From: Phoenix dactylifera
Lineage: Eukaryota; Streptophyta; Magnoliopsida; Arecales; Arecaceae
Direction: 5' to 3'
NCBI RefSeq assembly: GCF_009389715.1
Contig: NC_052400.1
Span: 19,065,674 to 19,129,673 of the forward strand
DNA length: 64,000 nt
Of this stretch, positions 34,669-47,500 are shown piece after piece (position 1 is the stretch's first letter; each line of letters starts with the position of its first letter). Position numbers and translations under genes: made by a program. Under the pieces are notes generated by a model. The model was not told the DNA's origin. It saw only the letters and a list, made by a program, of their open reading frames with translations, and did not search any database.

Positions 34669-37600
34669 ATGGCCGGAGTGGGACCTATATCGCAGGACTG
34701 GGAGCCGGTGGTGATCCGCAAGAAGGCCCCCAACGCCGCCGCGAAGAAGGACGAGAAGGCCGTCAACGCCGCCCGCCGCAGCGGCGCCGAGATCGAGACC
34801 CTCAGGAAGTGTATGCCATCATCCCAAACCCACCTATTTCTTCTCCCTATTTTTTCTGTTTTCCATGGGGCTGTCATCATTATCTTCTTTTTCTTTTTGC
34901 TTCTGTATTGAAATCTTTCTATCTATTCTTTTTGTTTGGTTTATTCTTAAGCCCTATCTATTATACGCAAGGTATTGTTGAATTAACCAAGTAATTCTGC
35001 TGTCAATAGGGCAAGGCCTCTTTAACTGTTTCCTGGTCGATAGTTCCTTGGAATAGAAGTAATTTTCTTAAAATAATTAGCGAAGAGTTATGGGATTGTG
35101 CTGATTTAATTGAATGATTCAAACTATGAATCTACCTTTTCTTCTAAAAGAAAGAGAGAAAGGGAGGGAGACCCACCCGCACATATTATTACCTGGATCC
35201 AGATTTTTCGAGATGCAACTTTCAAGAATTTAGCATAATTTTGTGGTTTGGCTTGTAGATGATGGATTCTTTTGGTTACGATAAGAGGAAACCAGGATAA
35301 TTGGAGATTGAAGTGAACTTGGATGTCTTGTGATTTAGAGGAATTTGTTGGTTAGGGTTTGAACGTAGGAATCTTGTCAATTACAAAGAAAGAAAAAAAA
35401 AATCTTGTGTGTCGTCAGGAACTGATTTAGACTAAATAAACGATAGAAAGATTTGAAGGCAAAAGGAATTAAAAAATATAAATAAATAAATTTGTGTTAC
35501 AAAATCTGAGAATTGGTTCATCTCCATGAGGAACATGGCTACAGCTCAATGGGAGAAAAATCAAAGAGAGAGAAAGGGTGGGAGGGATTGGTAGATAGGG
35601 AAAGAGATGATGATGATGATGATGATGATGAAAATTGGTTAGTTTACTAATTCTTGAAAAATCAAAGAGGGCGACAGGGAGGGAGGGATGGGTAAAGAGA
35701 GATGATGAGGAGGAGAAGAGGGAGACGGAGGGAGGGACGGGTGGAGAGAGATGAGGAGGAGGAGGAGGAAGAAGAAAAAAAATTTTGGTTATTTTACTAA
35801 TTTTTTCATATATCTGTAGGCAGTGTGAGCTAAAGTTACATAGAATCTAAAGAGATATGCAGCAAATTAGACTGTAGTTGAAAATGCAATGCGTAGTTAG
35901 GCATTATGCATGTATCTCTTTAGTCTAGTGAACTTTGTAACTTCGCATATATGCATGACTAAAATCTAGATATGTATGCTACAAATTAGACTTAAAGAAC
36001 ACCATAGAGTCTAAATATACATGCATAAAAAATAACTGGACAGGGGAACAAGCTTTAGGGTTGAAATTTGACTGGCAAAACAATTATCCCACTAAGATAT
36101 TATGGAGAACATCTCTGAAAGATGACTCTTGTAAAAGAACGAACCAGATTTTGCCACCAGGTGTCAACCTGATATCATTCTTTTGATTGTTTATGAAGAA
36201 ACAATGTTGTTTTATCTTTTTTTTTGTCTGAGAATCTTGCTAGCCTTATGGGGGTATATGCGGCCTGCTTAACTGCCTGAATGTCAGGCTGCAACAGACA
36301 CTTACGCCGGCTGGGCCTGTGAGCTCTGACTGCGTTGTTTGCAAATGTAGATAAATATGCTAATCTAAAGTATTTAATAATTGGTTGATATATGAAATAC
36401 ATTGTAGTTTTGTTGCATCTGTCATAGTCACATTTTGACAGTCATGTCCGTTTCGAAATTATAATAGTTGCATCCTGGTTGTGTTTATGCCTTCACTATA
36501 TTATCAGTCAATTGTCTTATTTGCACAGACCGAATTTGAGGGTTCTGTTTTTTCACTCGTTTTCTTTTTTAAAATTTTTGTAGCTACTGCCGGCAGCAAT
36601 AAAGCTGCATCTAGCAGCACATCGTTGAATACAAGGAAGCTTGATGAAGAAACAGAGACTCTTGCTCGTGAGTACTGACAACTTGTTGTGCGTTCGTTAT
36701 TCGATAAACCATATCTTTTTTGTTCTTATAGGAAAGCTTTTCTGTACTTATGATGATTGTGCTTTCTTCATTGATGATGTCAAGCTTTTCAAACACAAGG
36801 GCACTGCGTCCTTTCTCAACCTTTGAAATTTTCTTGTTTTCTTTTTGGTTGTTCCTTTTTCTATAAATCCTTAAAAATATACCAAGAAGTCAAATAGAAT
36901 GCACATAATAAGTAGTTGGGGGCATAATTTTCCCTTCTCTTTCTTGGCCTGTGCATGAGAAAGAAATCAAAATATGTTGCCCTTTCTGTTTCAAAATAAA
37001 CAAGAGTAACAAACAAAACGACCTAACATGTACATAGTATTAGTACATAATTGCAGACTTAATATTCGGCTTCTTGGCTTGATATGGTTCTGGCCACAGA
37101 TTTTTTTGTTGAAAGTTTTTCAACCTCTATTCGTATAACCCTTGAATATCCATTTCTTTCTTGCCCATCCAGAACCTGCAAACCTATCATGGTTCCATCT
37201 TTCATCTTACAATACCGAGACTAGAGTAACCAATTAGTGCTACACTGTTTAATTTTTGTATAAAACATCACCAAATTCTTGTTATCCTTCAGGTTTTGTT
37301 GAATCAGGGAAGCTTTAGCATTACCATTTCCTTGGGGTTTGTTTTATGATGATGTTAAATGTTTATGCAAATTGTTCATGTGCAGCTGCAAAGTTATGGC
37401 ATCAGCACTTGATATCATGAATTTTGTTGTCAAATATTGATGTGAAATCGGTTTGGTTGCTTTTAATGCAAATTGTGATTTTAGATGAACGAGTGCCATC
37501 GGAGCTGAAGAAGAATATCATGAAAGCTCGAATGGACAAGAAATTGACCCAAGCTCAGCTTGCACAGGTATTATTCTTGTTTTTGTATCATCATGTATTA

Positions 37601-37768
37601 ATTTTTGTTGTGGGCCACAATACTCACGAATTCACCATCTTGCGTCAGCTGATCAACGAGAAGCCTCAAGTGATTCAAGAGTATGAATCAGGGAAAGCCA
37701 TTCCTAATCAGCAGATCATAATCAAATTGGAAAGGGTTCTTGGAGCGAAACTGCGAGGTAAAAAGTAA
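34669..37768 (+). CDS. MBF1: Multiprotein-bridging factor 1 (transcriptional coactivator)
   Basis: MBF1 bridges sequence-specific activators and TATA-binding protein in the nucleus. In plants it is linked to heat and other stress responses. Exons are 34669-34810, 36584-36667, 37485-37567 and 37649-37768, all with GT-AG joins, giving 142 residues, the usual length. The N-terminal MBF1 domain begins MAGVGPISQDWEPVVIRKK and includes ETLRK and KAASSSTSLNTRKLDEET. The C-terminal Cro/C1-type helix-turn-helix (about 86-137) contains KLTQAQLAQ and INEKPQVIQEYESGKAIPNQ. The protein ends LGAKLRGKK. The sequence fits the MBF1a/b class rather than the heat-inducible MBF1c class (judged from the N-terminus and tail). 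Exon 1 is GC-rich. Intron 1 is 1.8 kb and contains purine-rich repeats. The gene converges with the Tubby-like gene. Confidence 0.96.
35548..35812 (+). repeat. Degenerate purine-rich tandem repeat with (GAT)n in MBF1 intron 1
   Basis: A segment ATCAAAGAG...GGGAGGGA...GAGATGATGA...TTTACTAATT occurs twice, with an extra partial copy of its middle part. The first copy holds about nine GAT units. The strand is strongly G/A-biased, with several GGGAGGGA blocks. Confidence 0.75.
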
Positions 37769-38686
37769 TGCAACAGTTGCCAACTGGTACTAGCCAAACA
37801 ACCGTGGGAATTCAGACTGTTAGGATCGCTTTGCTATTGTGTTATGCTGGATTGAGTTCTTCAGTTCAGGTGAATGCAAACCAAACGTTAAAGAACATCG
37901 TCAAGGAATATGTATCTTCTATGTTGTGGTCTCTTGTACTCATGGAGGTAGACTCCAGACTGTTCTGGTCATTTGCTCTATGTTGAGTCTGCATTTCCTA
38001 TATATTTCTAGGAGTCCCTCTCTGGATCAATCCACTTCCCTTGAAAACTAATGTGCTGTGACTCGTGCGAACCGTCTATCACGATTCATGGGAGATCCGC
38101 TGATCGTGTTTTTTCCCCCCGCCTGGTGCTTAATGCTGCGCTACTCCTTCCCTGCATTTGGTGCAGACAGGTCGGTCCCCGCATGGAATTTCACAGGAAA
38201 CGTGAAGAATGGACTACTGAAAACAACAAAAAAAATTTAATGGCAGGAGAAAAAAAAATTAAGCGTTCAAACAGGCAAACTGCTGAAAGCTTAATTTAGC
38301 GCTAGGTTTCGCTGCGTCTACCAGGCAATCTGCTCCGTAATGGTAATCCCATGGTTCATCACCTGTGATGAGACGTCGTCTTCTACGACCCGGCGGCTCC
38401 TTAATTCTCCTCCCCAGGGCAAAACAACGAATAAAATTTAGAACTAAAAAACTGTTTTTCATTATCTTATCTCCGGTCCTTTCTGCTCGGCCTGGGCTCT
38501 GTGTCTCTGGACCTTTAACATTTCAAGTAAGTTCTGCCTCCACCGCTTCGCTGCATCTGAACCGTTTACCAAGAGATGACGTTTCCTCTGCTCTCCCGTG
38601 CTACACATCACCTCTAATATTTACCTCTTAGGTACGTACTCTTCTGCTACCCCTATGCTTCACAGCAACTCAAAATATTAACCCAC

Positions 38687-38694
38687 TATATAAG
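38687..38694 (+). promoter_or_regulatory. Orphan TATA box
   Basis: TATATAAG lies 85 bases before a short reading frame at 38779, in the MBF1/Tubby-like convergent interval. It is a good match to a plant TATA box, but no known gene begins here. Confidence 0.3.
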
Positions 38695-38778
38695 AGGGGG
38701 TCGTTCCTCGAGGCTCGCCCGTTTCTTGCAGGCAGAAGAGATTTCCTGAACTCGGGACCCTCACCTCGATTGGTCGCC

Positions 38779-38949
38779 ATGGACTTGGACGACCAAACAA
38801 AAATTTTGCCAAATCCATCCCCCCTCTCCGCTTGTTTTTTCACTTCATTTGTTGCTGTAGCGTCATCGAATGGTAGGAAAGCGAGGGACCCACATCAGTC
38901 AAGTCCACTGATACTTTTGGGCACTCTTGCGCCACTAAATACAGGATAA
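38779..38949 (+). CDS. Possible small ORF of 56 codons
   Basis: The frame starts MDLDDQTKILPNPSPLSACF and ends at a TAA. Its start context GCCATGG is strong for plants, and a TATATAAG element lies 85 bases before it. I recognise no domain, and there is a short hydrophobic stretch (ACFFTSFVAVA) in the middle. The 3' untranslated region of the convergent Tubby-like gene probably overlaps it. It may equally be chance. Confidence 0.2.
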   Translation: MDLDDQTKILPNPSPLSACFFTSFVAVASSNGRKARDPHQSSPLILLGTLAPLNTG

Positions 38950-39125
38950 GGTTCAACCATCTCGCAAGGAATGTAAAATCGTTCCGGCCATAAACACCTA
39001 TATAGATACAATACAACCTCGACAGAATTTAGGGGTTTCACCGGAAGGAATGTTAAAACAAATGATCCCGTAACATCATGGTCACTGCCATTCAGCATTG
39101 CACAATAGGATAAACCCACAACACG

Positions 39126-42100
39126 CTATTCACAGGCAAATTTCATGCCGAAGCTAGTGAGGCAGATGGCAAATGCCTGGAAGGCTGAGAGAGGCTGCCG
39201 GTAATCCATGGTGAACATGTCATCCCCAACTTTCCCAAACTGAAGCAACACGGTCTCTTCATTTCCCATTTCTCCAGGTTGGTTGGGATCTGCTGCTGCC
39301 ACCAGTTGAAAGTTCTTCACTGAGGCAACTGTAACACGCCCATGGAAGTTCAGGCACCAGCACTGCAAGTGCTCATGCCATCGTGGGGCTTTGTTCTTTA
39401 GAACCACCGAACCAGCATGGTTTTCTTCCTTCAACATCTTCTGAGGATGAGGTTCATCCTCCATATTTTCTGGCGCTGAAGGGCACTGGAGTGTGCACAG
39501 CATTCTTCTTGGTCCTCTTGATTTGAGAAGGTTGAACTTGTAAGATACTTGACCAATTTCGAAGTTGCCAGCTGGGACTTGTGGGCTGATTTGCTTGCTG
39601 GTGAAACGGCGGCCTGCTCGGCTGCTAGATGCCTTTGCACCATTGAATGGCGGCCGACTGTCATAAATTGTGAACTTGGTGCCCAAAAAATCAGATCTGC
39701 AACAAATAGAGTTCTGTTTAAATCAAGAAAGGTGCTTTTTTAAGGCATGCATTTCAGACTAGGTAATGTTCAGTAGACATATCTTGATCTTAGAAGACAA
39801 TGAAGATGCTCTTATCTTTATTCATGACTACAGTAGTGCATACCACAGGTGCCATCCTGTGGATGAATTTAAAAAGCACATGCCCGCACATACACAAAAA
39901 CATGCACAAAAATATGCGATTCATTCATCGCCCCTTCTCTGTAGTTTTAAGAGCTTAGTGACGTATAGCCATTTAGCACAATGGCCTGCAAGCACCGAAG
40001 TCATCCAAATACAGGAAATTTAGTAAAGTATTATTCTAGAATCATATTTAGCATGACATCAATCGAGGGGTAGAGAGAACCAAATTTTTATTTGGTTCTG
40101 GTTGCCATGCAGAGAAATATGATTGAGGAGAGAAGCCTATTCGTAGATTAGAAGAATAGGGTCACACTTTGCATTATTGCAATAGGCCATAGTTGCAGTT
40201 CCAGCGCCTAACTTCAAGGACATGTGAATGTTTGGACAGAGTGCTCATAATTTATGAACCTGAGAAAAAGCAACAAGGAATTTCCTTGTAGGAAAATAAA
40301 GTTGCAGGAGGAGCCCAATAGAGACAAAAGATTTATGAGAGTATTAATGAAGGTTTTGAAGCCTTCATGTTTCGTCCAATTGAAAAATGTATTCCAGCAA
40401 ATATTCAACGCATGGAGATATTCAAGATAGTCCCTCCAGGTAGTGTGTATGAACAGTTAATGCATAACCAACAAGACTTTCCTGACTATTGGAGGTTAAT
40501 TCAATATATATTTCTTTGCCCCATATTCATAAAAGATTATTCATCAGCACAACTTACCAAATCTTTTGTTATAATTTCAATGCAAGTACTGCAAAATGTA
40601 GACATATCTAAAAACCTTTTTAATTTTGGGCATTTGCCCAGGTGTGGAACCAGGTTTGATCTCATGTGGGGGGTGCTAAATATGCCTTGGTAGTACTACA
40701 CTAGAATCACTAAGGACCATTGATCTGAATGTAGACAAAAACAGCTACCAACTGATGTAATGATTGCCAATTTTCTTTTTTTAAAAAAAGAATATAATAA
40801 ACATGTTATCAGTTCTAAAAATCCATTCCAAATGATCAGCATTCTTTGACAACTTAAATGAGTTATTTATGGTTGTTAATTTCCTATGTCCTAAAATTAA
40901 TCCATCAAGTTTACTTAAATGAGTTAATTTCACAATTAAGTGCAAAATATATAATCAAAATGACCCAAAAATGCAATAGAAATATTAGAAAATATAAAAG
41001 ATCATTAAAAACATTAAATGATAATGATGCAAAAAAAAGGGTTTTTTGCATGAATATCCTTCTAAAAATTTAAATTTGCATGAATACCCTCTTCAAATTT
41101 ATATTTATTTCTGGACCTCATAAAACACTATTTGTCCTCAAATACCCCTAATATAACAGTTTTTCTAACACCGTTAATAAAAATTATATTTATTTAAATT
41201 AAAAATAAAATAAAATTTTGAAATTACTTTTTTGTCTTCCATCGCGATCGCCTTATAAATGTTGCTTTTTGCACATCTACTCATTAAGGATATTTTAGTC
41301 AATTTAATTTGAAACCATTAATTTTTTAACGGCATTAGATGACATACGTACATATACAAAAACAAGGATAAAAAAAGTGTAGAATAGCAAAACAAGTGTT
41401 TTATGAGGGTATACGTGCAATTTTGAGAGGGTAGTCATGCAAAATTTGATATTTAAGAGGGTATTCATGCAAAAAATCCAAAAAAATACATAATATAGGC
41501 AAACCCTTATTAAAGAATCATCATCCTACTTAAAAATTGGCCCATGCTTTTGAATTAGACTCCAACTGTTCTGGTGAAATTGTCAACTAGGAAGCAAGCA
41601 TTCGAATGAGCTGATCAAGTAAGATTCTGATTGGCTTGTTCTAGTCAAATTATCAAGATACGCCTCTGATGTTGCTGCTTCGTAGCACAAAAGGTATTAC
41701 TAGAGGCAGGCTTGTAAACTATGCACTTAAGAGCATTAGAAAAGGTGATCTGTCATCCCTATATGAAATGCAGATGTCACAACACAAAAGCATTACACTT
41801 ATCACATGTATATACCTTAGCAGATATGTATATACATATACACTTTCATGTGACTGAGATCTAAATTCATCTTGATGCCAAAATTTAAAATTAAAGGATA
41901 TTAATGGATTCTGATTTACCATAACCGCAAGCATATGTTTTAGTTTAAGATCACTTCAACTAAACTCAAAGAGAATCATAACAAGAGATGCTCTATCAGA
42001 TATCAAATACTTCACATGCATAAGGGCAGTGCAACTTAATAATCATAGGCTGACCTCAACTTTCCCACATATGCATTACTTCCTTGGGATAGGTCATCAG

Positions 42101-44552
42101 CATCAAGAGAGATGATATACTCCACATGTGCACCATGCCTAAACCTTCGAGCTGCTAAGAGAAACTTCCCTTTATCCATAAATGCTGCAAGAATCAATAG
42201 TGTAAGTCATATTCAAAGAATTCCTCAAGGATATACAAAACAACAAGGCATATTTGTAGACTGGAGAGTCCTGACATATATACACGATGGAGATCATTAA
42301 ATACAAGAAAGTATCCTTCATCAAGAATAAATATCATACTAGGCACAACAGAGGAAAAACCAAATTGACTAGAAAATTAAAACCAAATATACTTGATTAC
42401 ATAAAACCATAACATCCATAAAGTAGTTATCCAATATGAGATAATATTCCCGTAAATCCACCACAGAATTCTTCTGAATGCCTAAATTAAAAATTTAGCC
42501 TTCGCAAGTACCAGGTAAAATTTTTATCTAATAAAATGGATGCTCAATAATAAGAACATGAAAGGACTAAAAGGTGGCCCACCAATTAAATCACTAAATC
42601 ACTAGATGCAAATATTTGAAGACAGCAACATTTGGGTCAGTAGAATGTAATAAAATACAGCTCAAAGAACTGTTGTCCTCAGAAATCAAAGCCTTTCTTC
42701 AGAAGGCTTCTAAAGTGAAAAGGATAAAGGAAGTGCTTAGCCTTTTATAATTTTATCCTTTTCCTTCAGTACCTTAGAAGTCCACAGTCCACAATCTTAA
42801 ACTGCATATAGCATGTAATAAGGACGAACCTAGTTCTCCAACAATCAGAACCACAATAGTAAGCAGGTTATCACTTCAGAAGCTATGTATTGGGTATTGC
42901 ATCCTAGACCAGCATAAGCCCACGTAGAACTGGTTTCTTTTAAAAAAGTTGAAAAGAAACACAAGAACTGTGTAATACAACTTGAATTATCCCCTTGAAT
43001 ACCAAGCTAATAAAGACAAAGAACTATTTAAGGAAAAAAACTCTGCATGGCTCTTCAGGGGGAACACAAGGTTGAGCAACAAGTTTGCGCATTTTGTTAC
43101 TTACTGAACATGGTTAAAGACTTTTACATCTTAGATATCCCAACAGTCATCACTGCCATGACCGGAAATCAAAATGGTAAGCATTATTTTTGGTGTATCA
43201 TGAAGACTCATGGTTCTGATGCAACCATAGGAATTTTTCATATAGCACTGTCCGGAGGATTGCACAACTTGGAAGTTTTTATTCCAGTCATTATATACAC
43301 CAACCTCATGCACAATTAATTATCAGTCTGGAATATAAGTTTCAACCTGTAACCAATTCTCATAGCTACTCAGGTTCAAGCAAGTAACTACATCAATGAG
43401 CAAAAATGATGGCAATCTCTACAGGATATTACTTTGTGCCATTCTTGTCAAGCAATTTAATAGTCTATAATTTGACTAAGACTCGGAACTTCCATCGGAG
43501 CATTGAAATTGATAGCTTTCATCATCACGATTTAGAAATATTGAATGTTCAACTAACTCCATAAGTATATAGCCAGGTCAAAGTCAAGTTCAAACAAATA
43601 AAGTCAAATCTTCACCAATAGAGAATTGCGAGCCACTCACTAGCAAGCAAGAAGCGGTCAAAGCATGCCAATCTACTATCAACACCTATTGTACAAGAAT
43701 ATGAAGAAAACTCAATGGAAGATTCAGCTGGCAATTGCTTACTCTTGGCCAAACTGAGGTAGAGATAGAACGTGGAGTTCCTCTTGTTCCTTTTGATAAA
43801 ACATTGGATCGGAAGGTCACTTGGCCCCGGCTGCATCCAAAAAACATTCACAAAAAAAAAAAAAAAAAAAACTATGCTTAAAATTCCCATATTATGTACA
43901 TCAACGGAGGAAAAAAGAAACCTAAAAAAAAAATCAAGAAAACTAACAACATGCATCATCCCAACCACGAATGAATACTTTCTCATAAAAAAGTAGTGAC
44001 AAGATCTGCTCGGCGACGGTACGTGAATCCCCAGAATCAATTCAAAAATATCTCATGGACAACCAAATTTATCGGGCACCGAATCGGATCCATCCCCAAC
44101 TTCTTTCAAGAAAGGTTTAAAGGGAGAGAAGGGGGATAAGAGAGAACGCAATAGCAATACAATCAAGCAAAATGCCGACAAAAGAACAGGGAAAGAGATG
44201 AGAGAAAACCCTATCCAACCTGCTTGAGAGACGAAGGGAATGTGATCTTGCCGGTCTCCCGGGGGTTTCCGATGACGCCGGTGGTGACCTCCCTCCACCG
44301 TCGGCAGACGCAGGCGCAGGACACCACGCTCTTCCGTAGCGGCCACCGGTCCTCACTCTTCTCCACCCTCCTCACAATCTCCCCCAACAATTCCGGCAGC
44401 ATCCTCGACCACCGGTCCTCCGCCGCCGGTTCCTCCTCCCCTACCTCCGGCGCCGGCCTCATCGCCTCTCCGAAGGGCTCCTCCGACGGAGAGACCAAGC
44501 GGCAAGACGAGAAACTCTTCGAGAACAGATACGCCCTTCGCCGCGCCGACAT
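39126..44552 (-). CDS. Tubby-like F-box protein
   Basis: The family combines an F-box, which joins SKP1 in SCF ubiquitin ligases, with a Tubby domain that binds phosphoinositides at the plasma membrane. Minus-strand exons are 44552-44220, 43830-43743, 42184-42055 and 39696-39126, giving 373 residues with all splice signals and phases consistent. The F-box lies at about residues 47-92 ([20 protein letters not shown] ... [10 protein letters not shown]), followed by the family hallmark ITFPSSLKQ at the exon 1 end. The Tubby domain runs from about 112 to the end, with [44 protein letters not shown], and the C-terminal signature [16 protein letters not shown]. The N-terminus ([16 protein letters not shown]) was taken as the start because it is the ATG right after a GA-rich leader; an in-frame upstream ATG would add a basic extension with no family similarity. 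Exon 1 is GC-rich. Intron 3 carries a MITE. Confidence 0.95.
41039..41479. mobile_element. MITE with long inverted repeats (Mutator-like), in Tubby-like intron 3
   Basis: The left end GGGTTTTTTGCATGAATA and the complement of the right end, GGATTTTTTGCATGAATA, continue as inverted repeats for about 50 bases (both include gcatgaataccctc). Runs of A flank both sides and could be an 8-9 bp target duplication. Long inverted repeats with a target site of that size fit a Mutator-type non-autonomous element. No coding capacity is present. Confidence 0.75.
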
Positions 44553-47500
44553 CCTCTCTCTCCCCCTCTCTCTCTTCTCTCGGTCGCTCCAAGGAAGAAT
44601 GGATGGGGATGAAACTCTGCAGCGGTTTTGGCCCCGTCTTCCACTGCTTAATATGGAGTAGTTTTTAAGAAGCAATGATACTTTTACTCGAATCTTTAGA
44701 TGTTCAGCTCTTTTTTGACGGATAGCCTCGGAGGCTCCCTGCTGAGTGGTGGACGATGGAGGAATCAAACGGAGTGAAGATATCATAGCCGCATCTGTCC
44801 TTGGGTTAATCTCGAATTAAATAAATATTAATTACAGTGATGATGTGACGTGTCTCCTTTTTGACTGCTATCGTTGAAAGGAATGGCGTTTAGCCCGTAA
44901 TTTAGCCGTTAATTGCTGCGTGGCGTTTGTTTTTTTCTTATCGATCCGTCTCGGAGAGAGATCGCTTCGTTTATCGGCGTTGGTAATGCGGTCGGGGCAC
45001 CGTACGTACGCTTACCTTACTCCCTTGGCTGTTCCGCTATTCCCGGTCAGATGCGCGGTCGTGGTGGGGAACATGAAGGGCCTCCCCATATTGAAGGCAT
45101 CCCGGAGAATGTGGCACGTGTGAGATCCACCATTCATTCTTTTCTCGTGCCAATCACTATCAGGGATAGAAGGAAAAGCAGATGGACAGGTGGCGGTTGA
45201 TCGCTCACACCATTGTCCGCCTCCATATATATATATATATTTGTTTTTTTAAGAACTAAATGGGAAAAAGCTTCCCCAAAATTGGTTGAGGCGGGATCCA
45301 ACATAAATCGTTCGTATCAATATCTAATAACCTTAGTAAACTAACCTAATTCAAATAAGTCTTTTTCTTTCGAAATTTATAGACTTTATTTTACTACCTA
45401 GAATGAAAAAAAAGAGAAAAAAATAGGAGAAGAAAATGGAAAACAACAAGGGCTTGCTCAAATTTGGTGGAACTAGAAAATAAAAAAAATCACAAAAATG
45501 ATTGAAAAATATTGAATTACTTGGTCATTTGTTATTTTCTATTAAGTTATTATCTTTATTATAAAGAGAATTTTATCTATTTGCTTTGGATGTGCAAAAA
45601 ACTTTTACACAGGTATTCTTTTCAACATTTATCTGTTGTCATATTGACAAAAATGTCAAAATTATTATATATATTGATAATTTAAATATATTTAGAAGAA
45701 AAATGTAAAAAAAAATTTACATAAAGGTAGCATTTTTTCCATGAACAGATAATAACGTAGAGTTACTTATTTTGTCTTCTTAATAGGTATTCTTTGACTC
45801 AAAGACGGGGTAGGCCTCCACCTCTCTCTCAACCGGAAAAGGGAAAAAAACTTTTTTAATAGAATAAATGGTGATTTGACCACTGTTTTGTCTTAAATTT
45901 TAGCTTATACTTTCTCAACGCTAACAACTTTATGCTTGCTCCCGTCCAAAGTGCACAAATCGGTGCCCACACATCAAGAATAAATGTTTAATGCACAAAA
46001 TTATTGTTTGGAATATAGATAGATAGTTAGGATAGACCATAAATTTTCTTTTCTTTTCTATCCTTTTTCTTTGGACACAAGGAGGCATTCATTTTTCCTT
46101 TGCAATTTTATCCTCTCAATTTCCATATTATAAGAGGAAATAAAAGGTGGTGTCCGTCCATGTTATTATAATTTATATATGTTTTTTCAGGAGCCTGAGG
46201 GCCTAAGTTAGACTTAATTCGCTTTGGAGTAAATCCAGAGAGATGATGGTCATGATTCATGATAGCATCCATCCATGGTTTCGGAGTAGCTCCGAAGGAA
46301 AGACAGGTACAACTCCTCTCTCTCGAGACAGCCAGTAATGAAGCTGTCCCTCGCCATTGTTGTACCCCCGCCGAGCTTTTAGACTGGACGCGAGTAAATG
46401 ACCGACCATAATAATGACAGCGGCGTTGCAACCTCAGGTAGTCCGTGTAATCGTGGGTGCGTGGGGTTCGTGATATTAAAGTCATTATGATGATTTCCTC
46501 GAGCTTTGGGAGCGTGGGGAGCCACTCAAGAAGGCCGGCACGCGAGATTTTGTGGGCTCACTATGTATCTGTTCCTCCGTCGCTGTAAAGTATTTTAGCT
46601 AACTCTATTGGCAATGCTCATGCGAAATTAGTATGAGCAGTCGATTTATCTCCTTCAAAAAAAAAAGCTTCAATTGGAGATTCTCAAGACCACCTGCCCT
46701 CTCAATGGAGAAATAATATCATGTGCATCATATGATCATGCATCATGTTCATTAATTTGGTTCATTTTTCTCATCTTGGTGATTGATCTATAGGAACAAA
46801 CTAAAATGATTGGCACGTTGCACAGCTATATTGGTGCATATAGTGTATGATACACTATTTGCTATCAATAGGGCATGTGAGGTCTGGTCGGGCCCATCTT
46901 TTCGAATTCATGAGTGGAAGGTCATATTTGATATGGAGGGTCCATTTTTTTTGATCTTCTGATTAGCCTTTTTTTTTTCGATCTTTGTTTTATTTATAGA
47001 TGATACTTTCTGGGTTTTCATTTAGGTTAGGTTGGCATTAAGTAAGGTCGAAGTTAATTTGGTGGAATCCACATGGAGACTGAGAGAAAATGAGATATCT
47101 GATATCTACGTTGGTTGAATATCTAATGAGTCTTGTTTCTTGTACCTTAAATTGTAATACCTGATGTTTAGACTTATGTAAGTCGAATGACATCTCTGGT
47201 TTTGGCGATACTATCAAAATTCATTGTGGATACATAGCTGCAAGACTTCATATTTCATGTAATTATTTGTGACATGTTTCTCGAGTTTTTATGAAAACTA
47301 CTCGGGTGAAACATGAATTTTATAAATTGAAGCTCTCAGCATGTTATGGCTAAAACTTTTCATATAATAGAATGAAAGAGAGAGAACGTGAGGGGAAAAC
47401 AAAAGGTGGTGGACGAAAGGAAAAAATAGTGAAACGGCTTGAGGACAAAAAGGAGGATGGTACAGAGTTGGAGCGGTGGGTGGACAAAATGAGGAAGAGG

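Noticed and set aside
44224..44661. Plus-strand 145-codon frame
   Set aside because: Antisense to the F-box exon of the Tubby-like gene.
46108..46485. Minus-strand 125-codon frame
   Set aside because: No recognisable domain, no promoter or splice context, and mixed composition typical of chance.
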